Origin: Haliea sp.
GTDB taxonomy: Bacteria > Pseudomonadota > Gammaproteobacteria > Pseudomonadales > Halieaceae
DNA: 64,000 nucleotides
Reading direction: 5' to 3'
Assembly: GCA_016704305.1 (NCBI GenBank)
Contig: JADJAL010000027.1
Coordinates: forward strand, 12,125-76,124
Shown: positions 56,531-64,000 of the stretch, piece after piece
Layout: each line of letters starts with the position of its first letter
Numbering within the stretch: the stretch's first letter is position 1
Position numbers and translations under genes: made by a program
The notes under the pieces: generated by a model
Seen by the model: only the letters and a program-made list of their open reading frames with translations
Told to the model about the DNA's origin: nothing
The model's database searches: none

Positions 56531-57159
56531 TTAGGCGTCTGCGACCAGTGACCGGTAGCGGCTCTCCAATGCGCGATACACCTGGTCCGCGAAATTATCA
56601 GCGCTCTTATCGAGCGCGGCAACCAGTTCAACCAGATGTTCGTTGTCTTCCCTGCCCGCCCAGTTCTTCACATAGGTGCCGGATTTGTATCCGTTATCCT
56701 GCCGGAAGAAATTGAGGACATTTTTTCCAACATACGCGCTATACAACTGATCGAAATCAAGACCCGCAGACAGCATCAACTCCCAAAAACACGTCGGTGA
56801 AAAACCTTTGGTCTGCAGGCAATGCAGTGCCAGCGCTTCGGTCGCTTCCTTAACACCGATCCCGGCAGGAATAAATCCAGATAACTCGGATTCGATTTCC
56901 GCAGCGATTTGCTCAATGCTTTGCCGTCCTGAAACAACGCGGACAAGCCAAAGTGCCAGATATCTATTATCTCCAGGTGCACCTGTTGCATGTCGGCGTC
57001 CTGCTTTTTCCACCACTTGTAGCCGTAGTGTTCAATGAGCTCGCCACACTCAATCCAGGCCGCGCGATACCATTCGAAGTGTTGCTCTACCCAGCGCGCA
57101 TGCACCCGGGTATTCATCTTGTCCTGCATGGTCAACATATTGATCAGTGCTTGCTTCAA
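56531..57159 (-). CDS. all-alpha dUTP diphosphatase (dUTPase_2 family, one frameshift)
   Basis: Hydrolyses dUTP to dUMP, keeping uracil out of DNA. It is the all-alpha MazG-superfamily type, not the trimeric Dut. MLTMQDKMNTRVHARW, the Mg-binding helices ECGELIEHYGYKWWKK and LEIIDIWHFGLSAL, and ENEHLVEL-like C-terminal acidic residues are visible. The frame breaks at 56938-56939 (one base missing in a G-run). Corrected, it reads SALFQGRQSIEQIAAEIESEL, 209 residues. Convergent with trmA and its operon. Confidence 0.85.
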
Positions 57160-57201
57160 AATGGAACCTCGTGTTGGCAGCAGTGCGTCAGCGGCAGAAT
57201 A

Positions 57202-58950
57202 TCAGTCCTTTTCAACTTGCGTCACGAATTTTTCCAGCACTGCGGTGCGCAGCAGCTCCGGCGGCAGGAATCCCTGTTCAATAACAAAGTCATGGAATTC
57301 CCGCTGATTGAAGTCATCGCCCAGCGCAATCTCAACCTCTGTTCGCAAGCGCATGATGCTCATGTATCCGTAGTAGTAAGACGTTGCCTGGCCGGGTTCA
57401 CGAAACGCGTAGCGCTGCGCATCGGATCGCGCCATCGCACGCGACATCCCAAGCTGCTCAACCAGGAAATCCTCCGCCTCTTTGGCCGTGAGTTGCCCTG
57501 TATTCACCATGGGATCAAGGAATATCCGGGCGGCGCGAAACAGGCGATTATAGAGACTGAACAATTGGGCGTCGAAGGGCAGGTATTGCTGCATTACGGA
57601 TTCAGCGTACATGCCCCAGCCCTCGGCGTTGGCGCTGTTAAACGCAAACAGCGCCCGGGCCAGGGACGTGCCATTTTCCACCATGCTGGAATACTGCATT
57701 TCGTGCCCGGGCCGGGCCTCGTGCGTGGTAAGCACCCAGGTAACTGCCTGATGGCTCCAGTCGTCCATCAAGGCGTCGGCATCCTGCGAGGAATTGCCTG
57801 CTACCAGTACAAACTCGCCAAACTCCCCGGTGTTGTCGATCAATCTGGGCGGACTCATGTGTGACGCGGGAACAGCGGCGGACTCGGCAGCACTCGCCAT
57901 GCGAATCTGCGCAGAACGCTGCGGCAGGGTCATGATGTCCTCCCGACGAACGATATTTTCAATCTGGGTTAATCGTTCCTGGTACAGGGCGAGCAATTCG
58001 TCCCTGGACACCTGTTCCTGCTTTATCTTCAGGATCACCGGAACCAACCGCTTGTCTTCCCAGCCCCTCTGCTCTGCGATTTGTCTAGCGAGGGCCTCCA
58101 TCTCATTGCGAATGAGCTGATAACCGTATTGCCCCACGGTTATCAAGTGCTCCGGGGTAGCGCGCACCCCGTAGTGCCTCAGGTTATTGGCGTAGATTTC
58201 CGCGGGTAGCCGCGATTCCGGTCGGGCGCGCGGCAGCAATTCCGCGCGCACCCAACCGGCGTGTGCATCCAGCTGTGTCTCCAGCAATGAAAAGTCTCCT
58301 TCCCAGCCTTGCAAGCCCGAGCGCTCGAAGGCCGCCCTGATCCCCGCCACCAAATTCGGCGCATTTTCCAGATCCATTTTCACCTGGCCATGGTAGGGGC
58401 CCAACAATCCCTTGGCTTGAAAGCGCGCGGACATACGCTGCACGGCAAGCTCAGTCAGCGGCGTGTACCCTTCGGCGGCGCCGGTGTATTTTCGCAGACG
58501 CTCCAGAGCGCTGGCGTAGCGCGCCCTATCGTTCCTCGGGTCGAGCAGCACATTGAAGCTAGAGAAAAGGAAGGCGTGAAGATTGTGATACGGTATCAAA
58601 TACTCGTGAGCGATTTGACGGCTCTCAATCTTATCCGTCAGATACTGGACCATGATCTGCAGATCTTCCCGCACCCTGGAGTCCTCCTCCGAGGCAAGCT
58701 GCAACTCCAACTCGGCGATCAACGTCAGGTTGCTGGCTGTTTCGCGTTCGTTATGGTTGGCCCGAAGGTCAATGATTTCGCCATCGTAGGCATTCAAGCC
58801 CTTGCCCGCGACGGACTCCGGGACAAACTCCGCCTGCGCGCGCAGGACCTTGAGCGCATTCTCGTTGCTTTCGCGTATCCAGTCTGCCCACGCTGCTCCT
58901 GCGCACAGCGCTGCGCAAAGCAACACGAACAGGCGAGCGAAAATTGGCAT
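57202..58950 (-). CDS. DUF885 family exported metallopeptidase-like protein
   Basis: 582 residues with an N-terminal signal peptide (LFVLLCAALCAGAAWA). The zinc motif HExxxGH is visible as HEARPGHE, His410, Glu411, His416, in the conserved context TTHEARPGHEMQ. The FREPGQATSYYYGYMSIMRLR segment near the C-terminus is also typical of the family. DUF885 proteins are predicted periplasmic zinc peptidases related to carboxypeptidase-like folds. Substrate unknown. A monocistronic unit upstream of the TonB receptor gene, same strand, 180 bp apart. Confidence 0.85.
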   Translation of the reverse strand: MPIFARLFVLLCAALCAGAAWADWIRESNENALKVLRAQAEFVPESVAGKGLNAYDGEIIDLRANHNERETASNLTLIAELELQLASEEDSRVREDLQIMVQYLTDKIESRQIAHEYLIPYHNLHAFLFSSFNVLLDPRNDRARYASALERLRKYTGAAEGYTPLTELAVQRMSARFQAKGLLGPYHGQVKMDLENAPNLVAGIRAAFERSGLQGWEGDFSLLETQLDAHAGWVRAELLPRARPESRLPAEIYANNLRHYGVRATPEHLITVGQYGYQLIRNEMEALARQIAEQRGWEDKRLVPVILKIKQEQVSRDELLALYQERLTQIENIVRREDIMTLPQRSAQIRMASAAESAAVPASHMSPPRLIDNTGEFGEFVLVAGNSSQDADALMDDWSHQAVTWVLTTHEARPGHEMQYSSMVENGTSLARALFAFNSANAEGWGMYAESVMQQYLPFDAQLFSLYNRLFRAARIFLDPMVNTGQLTAKEAEDFLVEQLGMSRAMARSDAQRYAFREPGQATSYYYGYMSIMRLRTEVEIALGDDFNQREFHDFVIEQGFLPPELLRTAVLEKFVTQVEKD

Positions 58951-59133
58951 AAGGCATTCCCTGGGAAATCGATGGCAGGCATGCTAGCACCCCTACCCAT
59001 CGTCGGCCATGGCGAAAAAAGTATGGGTGCGAGCGGCGATAACAAGCCGTGATCACACATGAGCCACTGCGCGCCAGTCTCTCGCGAAGTGGCTCCTGCC
59101 ATTGGGCTACCCTGGAAGAACGCAAAGAGCGCC

Positions 59134-61333
59134 CTAGAAATACATCCGCACGCCAAGGACTACATTGCGTCCGATCTGCGGCGCAAAATCCTTCAGCGTG
59201 GATGTGCTGTTGCGGATGTCGGCGTCGAGCAGGTTTTGTCCCTGCAGGTACACCTGCCACTCGAACTGCCCGCTGTTCGGCACCGCGTACGCCAGTTCCG
59301 CATTCAGCAGGTCGTAGCTGGGTGTGTCTGTTTCAAACGGCGAGGTGTTGTCCTGCTTGAAGGCGTGTATCCACGTCGTGTTGGCGGAGAGTCCCTGGTA
59401 TTCCCAGTCCAAGCCCATGCCCGTGCGCGCCGGGGGCTGCAGCGGCACATCATCATTGTTCGATAGCTCGCCTTCGACAATGTCGCCAAATGCAAACGCC
59501 CGCCAGTTACCGTACCGGTTGGGCTCGAAGTCATACGCCAGCTCCGCCTCGGCGCCGATGAATTCAGCGTCCTGTTGCCGCCACAAAGCAACGGGAAGCC
59601 CATCTGCCTCCTCGCCGGTATACTCCTGGTAAACGTAGTCGTCGAAGTTGTCGTTGAACACGGTTGCACTCGCGGTGAACTGGCCGAGCGTCAAGCGCGC
59701 GCCGCCTTCAATGTGGAGGTTGGATTCCTTGTCCAGGTTCGGATCGCCCACCTCAAAGACCTGCGTGGCGATATGCGGGCCGTTGGCGTACAACTCGTCA
59801 ACATTGGGCGCCCGCTCTGCGTGCGCCATCGAGAACACCAGGTCGAGTGTGTCGTTCAGGTGCCAGATCGCACCGGCAGAGGCACTGAACGGCGTGAAAT
59901 TGGCATCCGTGCCGGGGCCGATGGAACCCTGCTCCGGACCCAGTGTGTTGGGAACATCGATATCTACATCGTCATAGCGCATGCCAACATCAAACTGCCA
60001 GTCGCCAATGTCGGCGTGCTCGATCCAGAACGCGGCAGTGGTTTTGGTGGTTGAGCCAGGCACGAAGGCCTCCCGCGCCGACAGCGGAAAAATCGAGATC
60101 CGTGTACTGCAGGCCGAAGACACCCTGCCAGGCACCCCAGGGATCATGCTTGAGTTCCATGCGAGTATTTTTGGAGTCGCTGTTGAACACAGTGCCGACC
60201 TCATTGCCTTCGAACTCGGTATGCTCATAGTTCGCATCGGCAAATCGCACCTTGAACTGCTCGAAGCCGCGGATTGGATCAGCGCCAGCGAGTTCCACCT
60301 CTGTTCGTTTCGATTTCATATCTATGGAAACCGGCGCCTCTTCCTCCTCATGGTCTTCTCCTTCATGGTCTTCTCCTTCATGTTCCTCGTCTTCGTGCTC
60401 TTCCCCATGAGCATGCTCATGGGCGCCGCCGGGAATGCCGTATTCAGACTTGTATTCGTTATACGCCGCGCCCAGGCGCCACTGCTCGCCTATCCAGCTG
60501 CCGCCGATCGTACCCCCCTCGTTTTTCAGGAAACTGTTTTCAGCACCCCGAATCATCCCCCTCGTTTCCATGTTCGTCCCCATGTTCCCCTTCGTGCTCC
60601 TCATCGTGCTCCTCATCGTGCTCCTCTTCGTGTTCGGGCTCATCGTCGGGATACAAATCGGCGTTGCCGGGGATGTCGTAATCATCCGTACGGCGATGGA
60701 AGCCGTCGGCATGGAGTGCGAACGAGCCGCCGCCGATGTCAAGGCGTCCGCGGCAAACTCCTCATTCGCCGCCGTATTCGCCTGGGTGATCGCCCTGCCG
60801 CTGTAGCCGTTCTCGGGGATAGCCTGCGGAATAGAGGGCGATACCGTGTTCACCACACCGCCGATGGCGCCGGAACCAAAAAGCAACGTTGACGGCCCGC
60901 GCAGCACCTCGATCTGGTCCGCGAGGAACGGCTCCACCGACACAGCGTGATCCTGGCTGACCGCAGACGCATCGCTCACCGCCATGCTGTTGCTGAGGAC
61001 ACCAACGCGTGAGCCCTGCAGGCCCCGGATCACCGGGCGGCCGACGTTTTCACCAAAACTGGCATTTGACATACCGGGTGTGCGCGCCAGCGTCTCACCC
61101 AGCGAATTGGCCAACTGCTGGCGCAGCGCTTCGCCCTGCAGGACAGTAGCGGACTGGGACAGGTCATCGGTCCCGCGCGCCAGCGGGTTGGCGGTGACCA
61201 GCACTTCCTCAAGACCATGATGGACATGGGCGGCAGGTGTAGCCTCGGGGGTGGCCGGTTGTGTGTGGCCGATAGACGGATACAAAACGATACACAGCGC
61301 CGACAGGGCGCCTTGTCGAAAGGATATTGGCAT
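59134..61333 (-). CDS. ZnuD-like TonB-dependent metal receptor (three frameshifts)
   Basis: Outer-membrane barrel for zinc or another metal. Signal peptide (ends near GHTQ), plug domain (GRPVIRGLQGSRVGVL ... VEVLRGP-like) and beta-barrel ending in VRMYF. Two His/Asp/Glu-rich external loops are coded near 60565-60655 and 60330-60430, each with many HE/HD dipeptides, as in ZnuD where such a cluster binds zinc. Frame breaks: about 60743 (one base missing), 60546-60549 (one extra G on the gene strand), 60072-60074 (one extra). Corrected length 732 residues. The first His-rich loop is seen only in the corrected frame. Probably Zur-regulated, but I find no clear Zur box. Confidence 0.88.
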
Positions 61334-61393
61334 GGCTAGGCTCTCTCATGGATCACATGTCACCAATGCGGTGACAAAACCAAATAGGATGAA

Positions 61394-61708
61394 TCAGTTC
61401 GGTATGTGTGTTTTCCAGGAGGAGGCAGGGGGAGCGCGGGCAAAATGACAGGTGGTGCGGGCAACTCGTACAGAGACACTAACGAGACGAGGTAGCAATA
61501 CACCTGTTATCTGTGCTGGCGGGACTTCATAGCTATCGCCAACTGCAGCGCCAAGACCGTGGCCGATAATACAGGTGGCGCAATTGTCCGTTTCGAGGGA
61601 GTGACTATCTCCGAGCGCGTGCGCATTGGCGATGCCCTGCGATGCGAGCATCAACAGAAGCAAGGCGAGCCGCAGTCCGCGACTGATTGTGAAGGAAGTC
61701 ATATTCAT
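61394..61708 (-). CDS. DUF2946-like small exported protein
   Basis: 104 residues from the ATG at 61708. A signal segment (LRLALLLLMLASQGIANAHA), then CATC (Cys43, Cys46) with CIIGH, and near the C-terminus FARAPPASS. The CxxC plus RAPP ending is the pattern of small proteins that accompany metal TonB receptors (DUF2946 type). It lies directly upstream of the ZnuD-like receptor on the same strand, 60 bp apart. A longer start at 61795 has no support. No strong ribosome binding site. Function unknown, probably periplasmic metal handling. Confidence 0.65.
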   Translation of the reverse strand: MNMTSFTISRGLRLALLLLMLASQGIANAHALGDSHSLETDNCATCIIGHGLGAAVGDSYEVPPAQITGVLLPRLVSVSVRVARTTCHFARAPPASSWKTHIPN

Positions 61709-61931
61709 TACATTGGGGTTTATAGCAGGTAGGCCGCCGCTGTTCAACCTCCGCGCAGAATTGGCGACCAAACTGCAGCCCTTCGGTTCCCGCAATGCGC
61801 GGCAGACCGGGCAAGCAAGACCTTGTGCGCCCAGCCAGTCACGAGATTCAGCGCCTGCATTAAGACGCCGATCTGTCCTAAGACATCATCCCGGGTGTCG
61901 CCCACCCGTGCACAACACGCAACTTTACAAC
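61709..61931. other. gap between large lipoprotein gene and DUF2946-like gene
   Basis: 223 bp in which I see no gene. It should hold the promoter of the receptor operon. No perfect Zur-type palindrome was found by eye. Confidence 0.35.
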
Positions 61932-63812
61932 TTAGTTAAGATCGGCATAGATGGTCAACATCTCGCCGTTGCGCGCAATCTCAACCACTTCCAGGCTAAG
62001 CCCCAGGAATGACGGCAGCGGGAAGCTACCCAGGCCGCCTGCCAACGAGGGGAGGAATGAACCGACAACAAATGGCAGCAAGGCTTCCACGTCGGAGAGG
62101 TCTGCACCGACAGGGTTTTCTACTGACTTAACTTTAATGTCGAACGGACTTGGCTCTGACAGCTCAAAGACCAAAGAACCCGTGTCTTCATCCACCGCGA
62201 GTTCTATACCGACATCGGCATCGAGCATCATCTGAGCGGCGTTTAACTCTACCACCCCAGCTTGTGTGGTCGTGACGTCAACAAAGACCGTGAGGTGAAG
62301 CTGTGCGATCTTGAGCAAGGCAAGTTCGCCGGCCGGACCAGGAGCGCCGGTGATCAACGGTGCAATGGTTGGCCTGATGGCTAAGCGCGCGGGTGAATTG
62401 GGCGCAATGCCGCCGAGTTCGGGTATGAAATTCGCAAGCAGGCCAGCCGTCAATGGTATTGGAAATCCGGTCCCAAACAGATCGAGCTCGGAAATTGTCG
62501 CTACCAGCAGGCCACACTCGACCATGGAGCGCAGGAGTTGGTTAAAGCCGGAACTGGAAATCCCCATCGCGATCTCGTACGGCACCCCGTTTGGCGTACT
62601 GCTGCCGAAACTGGGAAACGGCTGGCTGACATGGAAAGAGGCACTCAGGTCAGGCGCGCCTGCCGGCGGATTACACTGACCCGGGTCGGTGCCAATATTG
62701 GTCAAAAAGCGCGCATTGGAGCCCATCGTGATCCCGGCCGCGGTTTCCTTGACCTTAAAAAACGGCGCGTCGAGCTGCGAACTCAACGCCTGGCTGATGG
62801 AGCCAGAGACATCCACCCCCGCCAGGGCAGTTTCAATCGCCGCTGCGATTGGCGTATTGTTGTTGCCATCAGTGGCATCGAGGAAACCTCTGAGACCACC
62901 CACCACGAGTGGCTGTAGATCACCCACTATCAGCTGAATGATGTCACCGATCAAAAAGACATCGCAGGCACCGCTGGTAAAGTTTTGACTGAAATTCGCG
63001 GTATTGGCGGAGACGCCGCCGAGTTGGGCGACATCGACCCGGGTGGGCGTGACGGGATCCGGCTCCAGCGCATAATTTCCTGCAAGGTTAAGCGTGCTAG
63101 CCATGAGATTCAAATCGCAATCGGGCACCAAACCGCTGCCATCAATGCGGACATTCAGGTTAAACCCGTTCAGCGCGATGTTCGTGCGGATACTGTCCTG
63201 CTGCGAGGCAAAACCGACATTAAAACCTGAAATGCTTGGAGGTGGATTTTTCACTTTGACGGTGGCGCGCCCCAGACAGCCAAAGAAACTGTCGATGACA
63301 CAAATATTGCTTGCCACCGTGGTACCGTTGGGGATCAGTGATGGCAGATCAAAATCCACCAAGCCTGCGACAACCGGCTCGAGCGAGTCCAGCCCCGACG
63401 CATTGATCTGCAGCGCAATGGCCTCCGGAGAATAGTCGCCCTCAGCGATTGAATCACCCGCAATAACGACAACGCGCGCGCTGTCCACAAAGCCCTTTGA
63501 CACCTCTCGAATATCGGCTTCGATCGGATTGAACACTTTCAGCGGATCGAGCAGGATATTGGTGCTGTAGCTCCCGTCAGGCGCTATCGGTATGGGTGTG
63601 CCGTTTATTTCCAGTGTCATGTCGTCAACATTGAGCGGGAAATCATCGGGAGTAATGCTGAAAACATTACCGGTGACCGTCACTGTGGACTCCTCGATAA
63701 ACGCACCGTTTTCCGGGTCATCGATTTCTACGCGCATACAACCGGCGGTCACAGTGCACGCGAGGACGGCCAGGGTGGTGAAGAAACGTGGGGAGTTGAA
63801 GGTAGTTAACAT
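61932..63812 (-). CDS. large lipoprotein with possible lipid-binding (TULIP/BPI-like) fold
   Basis: 626 residues. The signal peptide ends TVTAGC with the lipidated Cys at 25. After that comes an Ig-like segment (ENGAFIEESTVTVTGNVFSI, about 30-110) and then repeated amphipathic beta segments with long helices. The end, PLPSFLGLSLEVVEIARNGEMLTIYADL, resembles the C-terminal strand of BPI-like lipid-binding proteins. That assignment is inference only. The start ATG has CAGGAG 7 nt upstream. Composition is rich in Gly, Ser, Asp, Asn and poor in Lys, as in surface lipoproteins. The family is not recognised with certainty. Confidence 0.75.
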   Translation of the reverse strand: MLTTFNSPRFFTTLAVLACTVTAGCMRVEIDDPENGAFIEESTVTVTGNVFSITPDDFPLNVDDMTLEINGTPIPIAPDGSYSTNILLDPLKVFNPIEADIREVSKGFVDSARVVVIAGDSIAEGDYSPEAIALQINASGLDSLEPVVAGLVDFDLPSLIPNGTTVASNICVIDSFFGCLGRATVKVKNPPPSISGFNVGFASQQDSIRTNIALNGFNLNVRIDGSGLVPDCDLNLMASTLNLAGNYALEPDPVTPTRVDVAQLGGVSANTANFSQNFTSGACDVFLIGDIIQLIVGDLQPLVVGGLRGFLDATDGNNNTPIAAAIETALAGVDVSGSISQALSSQLDAPFFKVKETAAGITMGSNARFLTNIGTDPGQCNPPAGAPDLSASFHVSQPFPSFGSSTPNGVPYEIAMGISSSGFNQLLRSMVECGLLVATISELDLFGTGFPIPLTAGLLANFIPELGGIAPNSPARLAIRPTIAPLITGAPGPAGELALLKIAQLHLTVFVDVTTTQAGVVELNAAQMMLDADVGIELAVDEDTGSLVFELSEPSPFDIKVKSVENPVGADLSDVEALLPFVVGSFLPSLAGGLGSFPLPSFLGLSLEVVEIARNGEMLTIYADLN

Positions 63813-64000
63813 TATTATGCTCCTGAATCCGCTGAAAACTCGTTTGGAGGGCTCTTTATCTCATTACGTTGATACACTCGGAATCAGAAGTCAACTCCGG
63901 GTGCAAAACAAAGTGAGACCTGGATATCAGCCCCGCCCAACTTCGCGGAAGTGAACTTGAATATGCCCAGGGCAACTTTGATTGGCAAACGCGTGTGGTA
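63813..64000. other. upstream region of the lipoprotein gene
   Basis: 188 bp to the window edge. I see only the ribosome binding site of the minus-strand lipoprotein gene and no gene start on the plus strand. Confidence 0.3.

Noticed and set aside
1055..61333. Programmed ribosomal frameshifting as an explanation of the split genes
   Set aside because: The shifts have both signs, vary in context, lack slippery heptamers with downstream stems, and occur in families that are not known to use it.
1..64000. Prophage, insertion sequence or CRISPR array
   Set aside because: No transposase, integrase, phage structural gene, terminal repeats or spaced direct repeats were seen; the gene content is core metabolism throughout.

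Overview
This window reads as chromosomal core DNA of a marine-type gammaproteobacterium. The gene orders yceD-rpmF-fabD-fabG-acpP-fabF-pabC-mltG-tmk-holB-pilZ, tig-clpP-clpX-lon-hupB-ppiD and tusDCBE are Pseudomonadales/Cellvibrionales-like; this assignment is inference from gene order and protein motifs. I see no prophage, insertion sequence, CRISPR array or rRNA. Two tRNAs are present: Leu(UAG) and Ser(UGA).

Layout. 1-4.4 kb: a partial SAM methyltransferase, murein transglycosylase MltD, rRNA methyltransferase RlmG and a small exported protein. 4.4-11.2 kb: a minus-strand operon of sirtuin CobB and an AddAB-like helicase/nuclease pair. 11.3-20.9 kb: DAHP synthase, NfuA, cobalamin-dependent MetH, DUF2970, a 40-residue membrane peptide, a sulfite/nitrite reductase with its DUF934 partner, and a CPA2 antiporter. 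21-27.3 kb: EtfBA divergent from ETF-ubiquinone oxidoreductase, DUF1285, a YiiX-like hydrolase and SerA. 27.3-35.8 kb: protein quality control (PpiD, HU, Lon, ClpX, ClpP, trigger factor). 36-47.6 kb: a GH84 glycosidase, a probable sRNA locus, then fatty acid synthesis with replication and wall genes, L32, YceD, Maf and RluC. 47.6-51.2 kb: RNase E with a long leader, and tRNA-Ser. 51.3-57.2 kb: YccA, then an operon for tRNA modification (TusDCBE, a TrpD2/YbiB-like protein, TrmA) and a minus-strand pair that includes an all-alpha dUTPase. 57.2-64 kb: a DUF885 peptidase-like protein, a ZnuD-like TonB receptor with His-rich loops and a DUF2946-like neighbour, and a large lipoprotein.

The most striking property is technical. 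Thirteen genes, many of them housekeeping, are broken by about 20 small indels, nearly all in short homopolymers. Each reading frame is restored exactly when these are corrected, so I annotate the genes as intact CDS spans and state where each shift lies. The trigger factor gene instead carries an in-frame amber codon. Biological points worth follow-up are the orphan structured RNA at about 37.3-37.5 kb, the absence of plsX, gloB and tatD from their usual places, the metal-receptor module, and the operon joining a TrpD2-like protein to tRNA-modifying enzymes.
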